The translations under genes were made by a program, and so were the position numbers. DNA of 64,000 bases from Desulfovibrio psychrotolerans (GTDB lineage: Bacteria > Desulfobacterota > Desulfovibrionia > Desulfovibrionales > Desulfovibrionaceae). This document shows, piece after piece, positions 27,031-35,224 of this stretch (positions within the stretch are counted from its first letter, which is position 1; each line of letters begins with the position of its first letter). Below the pieces are notes generated by a model. That model was not told the DNA's origin. It saw only the letters and a list, made by a program, of their open reading frames with translations, and searched no databases. The stretch is taken from the NCBI RefSeq assembly GCF_013340305.1, contig NZ_BLVP01000010.1:62001-126000 (forward strand), written 5' to 3'.

Positions 27031-29094
27031 TTAGTCGCAGCCGCACAGGGCGGACATGCCGTATTCCTGCCGTTCGCGGTATTCTTCCTGTTTGCCCTTG
27101 TTCCAGCGGCTTACGGGGCGGTAGTAGCCCACCACACGGGTATACACTTCCGCTTCGCTGCCGCAGGTGGGGCAGTTGAAGTGTTCGCCGTGCAGATAGC
27201 CATGGCTGCGGCAGATGGAGAAGGTTGGCGTGACCGAGATGTACGGCATCTTGGTCTGGCTCATGGCCTTGAGCAGGTAGTTTTTCACGCTGTCTTCATC
27301 GGGTACCGATTCGCCGAGGAAGGTGTGGAAAACCGTGCCGCCGTTGTACAGGGTCTGCAGCTCGTTCTGGTGTTCCAGCGCGTAGAACACGTCGCCGGTT
27401 ATGCCCACGGGCAGCAGGGTGGAGTTGGTGTAGTAGGGCACGGCATCGCCGGAGGTTTTGATGTCTTCGTACAGGTCCTTGTCAATCTTGGCGAGACGGT
27501 AGCAGGTGCCTTCGCCGGGGGTTGCCTCAAGGTTGTACAGGTGGCCTGTCTCTTCCTGAAAGGTGAGGGTGAGGCTGCGCAGGTGGTTGAGCACCCGGCG
27601 CATGAGGCGCAGGCCGCCTTCGGTTTCTATGCCCTTGCCCAGCATGTTCAGGCAGGCCTCATGCCCGCCGATGACGCCGATGGTGGAGAAGTGGCCGTTG
27701 TAGCCGTTCTTCAGGTAGCGGCGGCTGTAGGGGAACATGCCCGATTCCAGATTCTGTTCGCACAGCTTGCGTTTGAATTCCAGCGAGTCCTTGGCGAGTT
27801 CCGCGTATTCGGTGATGAGGTCGAGGAAGTCTTCCTCGTTGTGCGCAAGGTAGGCAAGCTTGGGCAGGTTAAGCGTTACCACGCCTATGGAACCGGTAAG
27901 GTCGCCCGCGCCGAACAGGCCGCCTGTCTTTTTGCGGATTTCGCGCAGGTCCATCTGCAGACGGCAGCACATGGAGCGCACGTCTTCCGGGTTAAGGTCG
28001 GAATTGATGAAGTTCTGGAAGTAGGGCACCCCGTACTTGGCGGTGAGCCGCAGCAGCAGCCTGCCTGCTTCTGAATCCCACGCAAAGTCCTTGGTCACGT
28101 TGTACGTGGGAATGGGGAAGGAGAAGATGCGCCCGTCTGCATCGCCTTCCAGCATGACTTCAAGGAAGGCGCGGTTGATCATTTCCATTTCCTCGGCGTA
28201 GTCGCCGTAGGTGGTATCTTGATACACGCCGCCGATGATGACGGGTTCCTTGGCGATGTGCGCGGGCGGAACCATATCGAAGGTAAAGTTGGTGAACGGG
28301 CTCTGTCCGCCCCACCGGGAGGTGGTGTTCAGGTTGAACACCATCTTCTGCAACTGCTGGCGCACCTGCTTGTAGCTCAGGCCGTCGTTGCGGATGAAGG
28401 GGGCAAGGTAGGTGTCTACATTGTTGAACGCCTGTGCGCCTGCCCATTCATTTTGCAGCGTGCCGAGAAAATTGACTATCTGCCCGCAGGCGGAGTCGAA
28501 GTGCTTGGCCGGGGCCGAGCAGCTGCGTCCTTCCAGATTGAAGCCTTCCAGCAAAAGGTCGCGCAGGCTCCAGCCGGAGCAGTAACCCGCAAGGCCGAAG
28601 GAAAGGTCGTGAAGGTGAAAATAGCCGTGGTTATGCGCAAGGCGGATTTCTTCGGGGTATTTCTCCAGCACGTAGCGCGCCTGAACCGTGCCCGCCATGT
28701 GCAGAATGAGGCCCTGAAACGAGTGGCCCATGTTGGAGTTTTCCTGCACGCGCCAGTCGCTGCGGTCCAGATAGCTTTCAATCATCTTGGAAATGTCCAG
28801 ATACGCCTGATTCTGGCTGCGCATTTCGCGCCGTTTTTCGCGGTAGATGATGTAGCGTTCCGCCACGGTGTAGAGCCGTGCTTCCATGAGCACCTGCTGC
28901 ACCATGTCCTGCACATGCTCCTGCTCGGGCATGTCCAGTCCCTCCAGCTTTTTCTCCACCTTGCCGGCAAGGCGTTTGGAGAGCAGGGGGTCTTTTATGC
29001 CGCTGCCTTTCAGTGCCTTGAATATGGCGTTGGCAATGCGGTCCAGAGACCATGTTTCGATTCGGCCGTCACGTTTGAGAATCTGATTGGGCAT
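27031..29094 (-). CDS. nrdD: Anaerobic (class III) ribonucleoside-triphosphate reductase
   Basis: NrdD reduces ribonucleoside triphosphates to deoxy forms using a glycyl radical installed by the activase NrdG, which is not in this window. The 687-residue protein has an N-terminal ATP-cone (about 1-95), the barrel domain, and the glycyl-radical loop RVVGYYRPVS with Gly656. Zinc ligands are C641 and C644 (CPTC) and C684 and C686 near the end. ATG 29094 follows CCGGAGA. A B12 riboswitch lies in the leader, so B12 supply should repress it, which suggests the genome also has a B12-dependent class II reductase. Confidence 0.96.
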   Translation of the reverse strand: MPNQILKRDGRIETWSLDRIANAIFKALKGSGIKDPLLSKRLAGKVEKKLEGLDMPEQEHVQDMVQQVLMEARLYTVAERYIIYREKRREMRSQNQAYLDISKMIESYLDRSDWRVQENSNMGHSFQGLILHMAGTVQARYVLEKYPEEIRLAHNHGYFHLHDLSFGLAGYCSGWSLRDLLLEGFNLEGRSCSAPAKHFDSACGQIVNFLGTLQNEWAGAQAFNNVDTYLAPFIRNDGLSYKQVRQQLQKMVFNLNTTSRWGGQSPFTNFTFDMVPPAHIAKEPVIIGGVYQDTTYGDYAEEMEMINRAFLEVMLEGDADGRIFSFPIPTYNVTKDFAWDSEAGRLLLRLTAKYGVPYFQNFINSDLNPEDVRSMCCRLQMDLREIRKKTGGLFGAGDLTGSIGVVTLNLPKLAYLAHNEEDFLDLITEYAELAKDSLEFKRKLCEQNLESGMFPYSRRYLKNGYNGHFSTIGVIGGHEACLNMLGKGIETEGGLRLMRRVLNHLRSLTLTFQEETGHLYNLEATPGEGTCYRLAKIDKDLYEDIKTSGDAVPYYTNSTLLPVGITGDVFYALEHQNELQTLYNGGTVFHTFLGESVPDEDSVKNYLLKAMSQTKMPYISVTPTFSICRSHGYLHGEHFNCPTCGSEAEVYTRVVGYYRPVSRWNKGKQEEYRERQEYGMSALCGCD

Positions 29095-29231
29095 TCTGTC
29101 TCCGGCAACACACGGCGTGCTTTGCAGCGCACAGCACAACACCCCGGCGTTAAGGGCGAAACTGCACGCAAAAAAGGCACCTGCACCGTCGGGCGGCGGG
29201 CGTGTGTTGTCATTTTGCCGGGAGGCTGTTC

Positions 29232-29255
29232 GTGCGGGCGGCGGAACCCCCGCAC
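29232..29255 (-). other. Hairpin in the nrdD leader, possible expression platform
   Basis: GTGCGGG (29232-29238) and CCCGCAC (29249-29255) pair between the riboswitch and the nrdD start. No T run follows, so it is not a classic terminator. Its role in the switch is a guess. Confidence 0.35.
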
Positions 29256-29331
29256 AGCACCGGCGTGCGTTGGAAAAGAGAGTTCAAGACCGCGTTCGGG
29301 CATCCTCGTGCCGTTGCGCGTTCTGAAATCG

Positions 29332-29450
29332 CTTCAGGCAGGTATTCTGGCTTTCCCATGTGCCGCCCGGAGGCGTGCGGGATTACAGCGGCGGGACCGC
29401 TCCGGTTTTCCACCGGATTCCCTGTACCGGCCCGTGCGGGCCACCTGAAG
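29332..29450 (-). ncRNA. Cobalamin (B12) riboswitch in the nrdD leader
   Basis: On the minus strand the aptamer is closed by CTTCAGG (29444-29450) and CCTGAAG (29332-29338). It contains the conserved B12-box landmarks: GGGAATCCGGTGGAAAACCG, CCCGCCGCTGTAA, and GCCAGAATACCTGCCTGAAG. It lies about 240 bases before the nrdD ATG on the same strand. B12 riboswitches upstream of B12-independent isozymes such as ribonucleotide reductases are an established type of regulation. Confidence 0.95.
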
Positions 29451-29688
29451 AGTACGTTGCGACAATCGGCAAGTTAGCAGAACCTCGCCGCGTGTTCAAG
29501 GTTGCAACTGCTGCGGGTGAACGAGGGCATGGCGTGAAGCCGCATGCTTATTTGCAACATGCTGATACCGTGTGATAAAATTTTATCCTTGCCCCCAGAT
29601 GATTGCGGGCCGGTGCTGAAGGGGACCCCTGGCAGCATTGCTCCGCATGATAGGGCGGGCGGCGCGGACAGATTTTTCGCATGGGTAC

Positions 29689-29715
29689 TAAAGTTCTGCG
29701 GCAAAGCTCCGATAT
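29689..29715 (+). promoter_or_regulatory. Sigma-28 (FliA) promoter of the flagellin-like gene
   Basis: TAAAGTTC (29689-29696), an 11-base spacer and TCCGATAT (29708-29715) match the FliA consensus at 13 of 16 positions. The ATG lies about 50 bases downstream. Confidence 0.7.
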
Positions 29716-29766
29716 GCCTTATCAGGATTATACCGTGCATTGTGGCGTATGCGGGAGGAGACTGCC

Positions 29767-30642
29767 ATGACCACCGACAACAGCGCGCTCATCCTCAGCC
29801 TGACCATGCAGTTGCTGCAGCAGGATACCTTGGCCAAGACACTGCTCTCCGGCGGCGGGGCGGACCTGCGCAGCCTGCTGCTCAAGAGCACCGGGGCCAG
29901 ACGTCTTACGGACCCCACGGCGGCTGCCCTGACGGGGCGTATCCGGAGCGATGCGGGCATGCTGCGGCAGGCCTCGCGCAATGTGTCCGAGGCGGCTTCT
30001 GTGTCGCTTATGGCGGCTTCCGGCGTGACCAGCATGCGTGAGTCGCTGGACCGGATGAAGGCCATTGCGGAAGGGGTTGCCGATGGCAGCATAAGCACCA
30101 CGGCCGGACGGGCGGAATATAATGATCTGGTCAAGGTGATAGACGGCGCTATCGCCTCCGCATCCTACAACGGCATGAAGCTGTTTGACAGCGACGGCTG
30201 GGCGGCGGACGAACGCATTACCCTGACCGGAACGGCGGGCGCACCGGGAACCACGGGCAAGGTACACATTCAGGCAGGTACCGGCGGGTTTGATATGAGC
30301 CTGCATGACATGTCGTTCATTGCCGACCGCAGCTTTGGCAGCCTGAGCGGCGTGAACGGCCTGACCATGGTGGGAGCCACCGATCTGGCTGACGCGTCTG
30401 CCGCCTCCACAGCCGCTACAAGGCTTTCATCACTTTCTTCGTATGTATCCGGCATAGAATCCATGCTTTCCAGCCGTGCCACCGGGTTTGCCTCGCAGGC
30501 TTCCGCCCTTGCCTCGCAGGCATCCATTCTGGACACAGCCGCTGCCACCCGTGCGCGTACCACCGAATCGCGCACCCTTGAGCAGCTTATTCTGGACTAT
30601 CTTGTCACGGATGCGGGCAAGCTGGTGGACAGTTCTTCCTGA
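29767..30642 (+). CDS. Divergent flagellin-like protein
   Basis: The 291-residue product matches flagellin in its D1 helices: residues about 50-145 follow the flagellin pattern (GARRLTDPTAAALTGRIRSD, then SLDRMKAIAEGVADG and ASYNGMKLFDSD). The C-terminal helix (LSSRATGFASQASALASQAS) is flagellin-like too. The outer D0 parts are not canonical: the N-terminus (TTDNSALILSLTMQLLQQDT) and the end (RTLEQLILDYLVTDAGKLVD) lack the usual flagellin terminal sequences. It stands alone, far from the flagellar cluster, with its own sigma-28 promoter and a GGGAGGAG ribosome site. It may be a minor or specialised filament subunit, or an exported relative. Confidence 0.78.
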   Translation: MTTDNSALILSLTMQLLQQDTLAKTLLSGGGADLRSLLLKSTGARRLTDPTAAALTGRIRSDAGMLRQASRNVSEAASVSLMAASGVTSMRESLDRMKAIAEGVADGSISTTAGRAEYNDLVKVIDGAIASASYNGMKLFDSDGWAADERITLTGTAGAPGTTGKVHIQAGTGGFDMSLHDMSFIADRSFGSLSGVNGLTMVGATDLADASAASTAATRLSSLSSYVSGIESMLSSRATGFASQASALASQASILDTAAATRARTTESRTLEQLILDYLVTDAGKLVDSSS

Positions 30643-30802
30643 GTGGTCCGCAGAAAGGGATTTTTTTGACCGTAAGCCGGGAACAGGAAGAATCCGAGTG
30701 CGTATTCGGCTCCGGGCTGGAGTGCCGGCGGCAAGGGGCGTCCGCCGTTCTCCTGAGGGCGCAGGACGGGACGTGACGGAGCGGAGGTTTATTCGCAAAA
30801 CG

Positions 30803-30840
30803 AAGCTCCCGGAACCGCAGTCGGTTCCGGGAGCTTTTAT
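30803..30840. terminator. Bidirectional terminator between the flagellin-like gene and the chemoreceptor
   Basis: Perfect 14-base arms (30803-30816 and 30823-30836) around a 6-base loop, followed by a T-rich tail on the plus strand and CGTTTTG on the minus strand. It serves the two converging genes. Confidence 0.8.
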
Positions 30841-30866
30841 CTTGGGTACAATCTTGCGTGACCGGA

Positions 30867-32906
30867 TCAGGCCGTTTTCAGGTCCTCAATAAGGCCTTGC
30901 AGCTCCTGCGCCATCTCGGCCAGCTCGTCTACAGCCTGTGATGAACGGGTCATTATTTCAGAGGTTTCCAGCGCAATCATGTTCACCTCTTCCGCGCCGC
31001 GGCTTATTTCTTCCGAGGCGGCGGACTGTTCTTCGCTGGCGGTGGCAATGGCGCGGACCTGATCGGCATTGGCCTGCACGATATCCACAATGGCCTTGAG
31101 CGAGTCGCCTGCCACGGTGGCAAGTTCCGTGGACTTATCCACGGAGACAGAGGCTTCTTCCATGCCCTTGATGTTCTCGCGCGAGGCCTGCTGAATAGCC
31201 TGAATGGCGGTGTGCACTTCTTTGGTGGCCTGCATGGTCTTTTCCGCCAGCTTGCGTACCTCGTCGGCAACCACGGCGAATCCGCGTCCGGCTTCGCCCG
31301 CGCGGGCGGCTTCTATGGCCGCGTTCAGTGCCAGAAGGTTGGTCTGGTCCGCAATGTCCGAAATGACGCCCATGACCGAGCCGATGCCCTCTGCGCGCTT
31401 GCCCAGTTCTCCCAGACTTTCGCGCAGCGACATGGACTTGGTGTTCACGTCGGAGATGGCACTGACCACGGAATCTACCACGCCGGAGCCTTCGGTTGCT
31501 TTGCGCCGGGCATCTTCCGAGTGTTCCGCAGCTTCAGAGGCGTTGCGGGCCACTTCCATGACGGTTGCGTTCATTTCTTCCATGGCGGTGGCTGATTCTG
31601 CCGTGCGCTCACGCTGGCGTTCGGAACCTTGCAGGGCTTCGCCGATCTGCTGCGTGAGAAGGCCGGAGGAGGCGTGGATGCGTTCCACAATGGATTCAAG
31701 CTGAGCCGCTGCCTGCAACATGCCTTCCCGCTTGGCGCTTTCCGCCTTCAGGCGTGCTTCTTCCGCCTGCCCCATGGCTTCGCGGGCGCGGGAGGATTCT
31801 TCCTCTGCCTCTGCGGTCTTGCGTTCGGCCATGCCGATCATTTCCTTGAGCTTTTCCACCATGGTGCGCAGTGCGTTGGCGAGGGTGCCCAGTTCGTCAT
31901 TCCGCGCAAGGGTGAGCGTTCCGCTGAGATCGCCTCCGGCAACGGCATCTGCAAAGAGCACGCTGCGCCGTATGGCGGCGATGATGCTGCGCACGATGAG
32001 GAAGGTGACCAGCCCCACGATGAGAATGACGCCCGCCGTGATGTACAGGCTGGTGTTGCGTACCTGAAGGGCGGCGGCGTAGATGTCTGAACTCATGGCT
32101 CCCACGCCGATTATCCAGCCCGTGCGGGGTTCTTCGCGGAAGGTGACCATTTTGTCCGCACCTTCAAAGACGTATTCAATCATGCCGTTCTTCTGGGAGA
32201 CAATGGCCTTGCCCCAGTCCTGTTCGGTGATATCCAGCTTGAGGATAATGTCTTTTTCGGGGTGGGCTGCCACCTGACCGGACCGGGCAATGATGAAGGC
32301 ATAGCCGGTGTTGCCCAGCCGGACAGGGTCTACCACCAGCCCTGTAAAGTCTGCCAGTTCCACCGTGCCGTAGAATATGCCGGTTATCCTGTTGTTGGTC
32401 TTGGCAGGAACGGCCATGACCACAACGGGCTTGCCGGTGGCGCGGCTGAGGATGGCATCGGAAACCGCCGGTTCGCCGCGCATGGCTTTGGCGAAATAGT
32501 CACGGTTGCCCACATTGAGGGTGCCTATCTCGCTGGGTGTGGAGCTGGCGATGACCGTGCCTTCGGCATTGGTGAACTTGATGGCGGAAACAAACTTGGA
32601 GTGCTTGGCGAACAGGGCGAGCTGTTCGTTGGCGGCGGTGACCTCGTGCTGATAGATGCCGCCGTTGTCCATGACCCGGGTGTACACGTCCCAGTGGGCT
32701 TCCCATGCAAGGGAGTTCTGGATGTCGTCGACCCATGCTGTTGTCTGGCGGGCAAGCGATTCTGCAGACTGTGCAGCCTGCCCGTTCATGGCCTCTTCAA
32801 CGGCCGATTTGGAAAGACGATAGGATAAGAGGGAAGAAAAACCCATGCCAAGAACAATGAGTGTTAAGACTGGTATAAGTACTCGTTCCCGCAAACCGAA
32901 TTTCAT
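30867..32906 (-). CDS. Methyl-accepting chemotaxis protein with a dCache-type sensor
   Basis: The 679-residue receptor has a first membrane helix at about 8-28, a periplasmic Cache sensor (about 35-275; [19 protein letters not shown] is typical), a second helix at about 288-310, a HAMP domain, and a long cytoplasmic signalling coiled coil. The hairpin tip reads [20 protein letters not shown], diagnostic for MCPs. No C-terminal CheR-tethering pentapeptide is present. The ligand is unknown; Cache domains often bind amino or organic acids. The gene is transcribed alone and converges on the flagellin-like gene. Confidence 0.95.
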   Translation of the reverse strand: MKFGLRERVLIPVLTLIVLGMGFSSLLSYRLSKSAVEEAMNGQAAQSAESLARQTTAWVDDIQNSLAWEAHWDVYTRVMDNGGIYQHEVTAANEQLALFAKHSKFVSAIKFTNAEGTVIASSTPSEIGTLNVGNRDYFAKAMRGEPAVSDAILSRATGKPVVVMAVPAKTNNRITGIFYGTVELADFTGLVVDPVRLGNTGYAFIIARSGQVAAHPEKDIILKLDITEQDWGKAIVSQKNGMIEYVFEGADKMVTFREEPRTGWIIGVGAMSSDIYAAALQVRNTSLYITAGVILIVGLVTFLIVRSIIAAIRRSVLFADAVAGGDLSGTLTLARNDELGTLANALRTMVEKLKEMIGMAERKTAEAEEESSRAREAMGQAEEARLKAESAKREGMLQAAAQLESIVERIHASSGLLTQQIGEALQGSERQRERTAESATAMEEMNATVMEVARNASEAAEHSEDARRKATEGSGVVDSVVSAISDVNTKSMSLRESLGELGKRAEGIGSVMGVISDIADQTNLLALNAAIEAARAGEAGRGFAVVADEVRKLAEKTMQATKEVHTAIQAIQQASRENIKGMEEASVSVDKSTELATVAGDSLKAIVDIVQANADQVRAIATASEEQSAASEEISRGAEEVNMIALETSEIMTRSSQAVDELAEMAQELQGLIEDLKTA

Positions 32907-33334
32907 AAAACCTCCGGAACATAATCATACATATGATAAAAAGTGATGAATGTTTTCCAAAACGCCTATGCGCTGATTTGCCCCTCAGATTCAGCTGCAG
33001 TGCAGGCTTGCCTGTTGTTCAAATGCGCCGGGAGGCGGTTGCCCCCATGTTACTCTGTATCTTTTCTTCCGTATCGGCATAACCGGAAAGATGGCTTATA
33101 GGGACAACTGAATTTATAAGGCAATTAGAATCGGACACGGTAGCATGAATTTGACATGCTTTCCGGGCAGAATAGCATGGATTGTGACTGTGTGCCATTA
33201 CAAATATGGAAGATGACCGGAGATTTTTAGGCATTAAAGATGGTCAGGGGCTGTGCGCTTGCATTTTTCCGGCGGTCGTGTTGCTGTGCCCCGCACGGCG
33301 GCATGTGCAGCCGGAGAAGAGAGATGGAGCAGTT
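32907..33334. promoter_or_regulatory. Divergent promoter region between the chemoreceptor and murI
   Basis: No gene is supported in this AT-richer stretch of about 430 bases. On the plus strand TTGACA (33151-33156) and TAGCAT (33173-33178) are 16 bases apart and could serve murI; the TTGACA overlaps an inverted repeat AGCATG-N7-CATGCT at about 33142-33160. On the minus strand TTGGAA and TATCAT about 16 bases apart near 32935-32965 could serve the chemoreceptor. These are weak calls by eye. Confidence 0.35.
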
Positions 33335-34228
33335 ATGACCAAGACATTGCCCATAGGCATGTTCGATTCGGGCGTGGGGGGGCTGACCGTGCTCAAGGCA
33401 CTGCGTACCTGCCTGCCCTGCGAAGATATATTGTATCTGGGGGATACGGCCCGGTTGCCCTACGGAACCAAGAGTCCGGAAACGGTTACCCGCTATGCGG
33501 TGCAGGCTTCCGGCAGGTTGGTGGAACGTGGGGTGAAATTGCTGGTGGTAGCCTGCAATACCGCCAGTTCCGTGGCACTGGAGGCTTTGCGCGAGGCGTA
33601 TCCCGGCATTCCCGTGGTCGGTGTGGTGGAGCCGGGGGCGCAGGCGAGCTGTGCGGCTTCCCGCACGGGAACCATTGCGGTTATCGCGACGGAGTCTACC
33701 ATCCGGGGGAACGCCTACCAGCGGGCCATTCATGCCATACGCCCGCAGGCGCGGGTAATAGGCAGGCCGTGCCCGCTGTTTGTGGCACTTGCGGAGGAAG
33801 GCTGGGTGGACGGTGAACTGGTGGAAGGCGTGGCGGCGCGGTATCTGGCTCCGCTGTTCCGGCTTAATCCGCAGTCCTGCCAGAATCCGGAAGATTCCAC
33901 AGTTTCCCGGGTCCAGCCGTTGCAGCCGTTGCAGCCGTTTCTGGCGGATGAGCCGGACTGCCTTGTGCTGGGGTGCACGCATTTTCCGCTGCTTGCATCG
34001 GCCATACGCAACGTCATAGGCCCTGATGTGGCCATAGTGGATTCTGCGGAGACCACTGCCAGCGCAGTGCAGGCTGAGCTTGCCGCGCGTGGCCTGCTGC
34101 GTACGGAAGCGGGATGCGGCACCACCCGTTTTCTTACCACGGACGATGTGCCCCGGTTTGCACGCACCGGCAGTCTGTTCCTCGGCATGCCCATAGCCGA
34201 GACGGATGTGGAACTGGTGGACCTGTAA
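33335..34228 (+). CDS. murI: Glutamate racemase
   Basis: MurI supplies D-glutamate for peptidoglycan. The 297-residue protein has IGMFDSGVGGLTVL at the N-terminus, the first catalytic cysteine C74 in VACNTAS, and the second in LVLGCTHFPLL. ATG 33335 follows GGAG and sits where the family normally begins. An insert near residues 190-220 contains a small Q-P-L repeat (VQPLQPLQPF) not typical of the family. It is followed by a secreted protein gene with no evident link. Confidence 0.95.
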   Translation: MTKTLPIGMFDSGVGGLTVLKALRTCLPCEDILYLGDTARLPYGTKSPETVTRYAVQASGRLVERGVKLLVVACNTASSVALEALREAYPGIPVVGVVEPGAQASCAASRTGTIAVIATESTIRGNAYQRAIHAIRPQARVIGRPCPLFVALAEEGWVDGELVEGVAARYLAPLFRLNPQSCQNPEDSTVSRVQPLQPLQPFLADEPDCLVLGCTHFPLLASAIRNVIGPDVAIVDSAETTASAVQAELAARGLLRTEAGCGTTRFLTTDDVPRFARTGSLFLGMPIAETDVELVDL

Positions 34229-34372
34229 GGGGTTGCAGGTTGATATCATTGCCCATGGAGCCGTAGTGTTGCAGTGTTCCGGTACCACAGGCATTGCGGG
34301 GACGGGCTGCAGCAGTGCTGCGGATGCACCCGGTCTTGGGATGGTTTTGAAACGTTTGCGAGGAGTTGCAGT

Positions 34373-35056
34373 ATGCTACGGGAAGGGTGTGTGTCGGCAG
34401 CCGTGACGGACGTGCGTACGGTACGGGAGTGGGCGTTGCGTGCGGTGATTCTGGCTTTTCTGCTCATGCCGGGAATGGGCGTGGCCCAGACGGGACAGGG
34501 CGGCCAGGCGGGGCAGGACCCGGTGGCAGCGGTTGATTCGGTGCTGGATTCGGTGGATGAGGCGTTAGGCCGGGCCGAGCGGGCGCGCGAGGTGTATGAC
34601 CGGGCCAAAAGGGTGGGCAGCCCTGAGGGGGAGGTGCGCAGAGCCGAGGAGGCGTGGCGGAACGCGGAACGTGATGTGCGCAGCTCCAACGCCCGTCTGC
34701 ACGAAGCCCGTATCGCTTCCATTGCCCATGCCGCAGGCGTGCCGCAGGAAAGGGTGCGTTCCATGAGGGCTTCCGGCAAGGGCTGGGGGGCTATCTGCAA
34801 CGAACTTGGGGTGCCGCCTTCTGTACTTGGCAAGGGCGGAAAGGGAAAGTCTGACGCGCCCGATAAGGGAGACAAGCGCGGTAAGCCCGACAAGCCCGGA
34901 AAGCCCGGAAAAAATGACAAGGCCGGTATGACCGGTATGGAGAGTTCCCCGGCTGCCGCAGAAGAGGATGGCAGGGGCGGCAAGCCTGAGGCCGCAGGCA
35001 AGCCGGGAAAGGCAGGCAAGCCGGAAAAATCTGGAAAGTCAGGAAAGTCAGACTGA
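34373..35056 (+). CDS. Secreted protein with coiled-coil and Lys/Gly/Pro-rich tail
   Basis: I do not recognise a family. The 227-residue product has an export signal (WALRAVILAFLLMPGMGVAQ, about 22-41), a charged helical region at about 50-115, a segment at about 120-145 (GVPQERVRSMRASGKGWGAI), and a low-complexity basic tail of Gly-Lys-Pro-Asp units to the end. The ATG at 34373 follows GAGGAG. The basic tail could bind polyanions such as DNA, nucleic acid debris or cell-wall polymers; this is speculative. A strong terminator follows. Confidence 0.65.
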   Translation: MLREGCVSAAVTDVRTVREWALRAVILAFLLMPGMGVAQTGQGGQAGQDPVAAVDSVLDSVDEALGRAERAREVYDRAKRVGSPEGEVRRAEEAWRNAERDVRSSNARLHEARIASIAHAAGVPQERVRSMRASGKGWGAICNELGVPPSVLGKGGKGKSDAPDKGDKRGKPDKPGKPGKNDKAGMTGMESSPAAAEEDGRGGKPEAAGKPGKAGKPEKSGKSGKSD

Positions 35057-35147
35057 TCGGGGCATTCGGATATGCCGGGCAAGCCCGCCAGACTGTGCAA
35101 GCCCAGCGGAGCATGTAAGCTTAGCGGAGCGTATAAGCTTAATTGCG

Positions 35148-35199
35148 AGAAGTTCAGGCCCCCGCGTATACCATGCGCGGGGGCCTGAACTTTTTTTTG
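35148..35199 (+). terminator. Terminator between the secreted protein gene and ybbP
   Basis: AGTTCAGGCCCCCGCG and its near-perfect complement surround a short loop and are followed by eight T on the plus strand. It lies about 95 bases after the secreted protein gene and before the convergent ybbP end. Confidence 0.85.
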
Positions 35200-35224
35200 G
35201 GGAGTATCCGGTGTGTTGCGGGGG

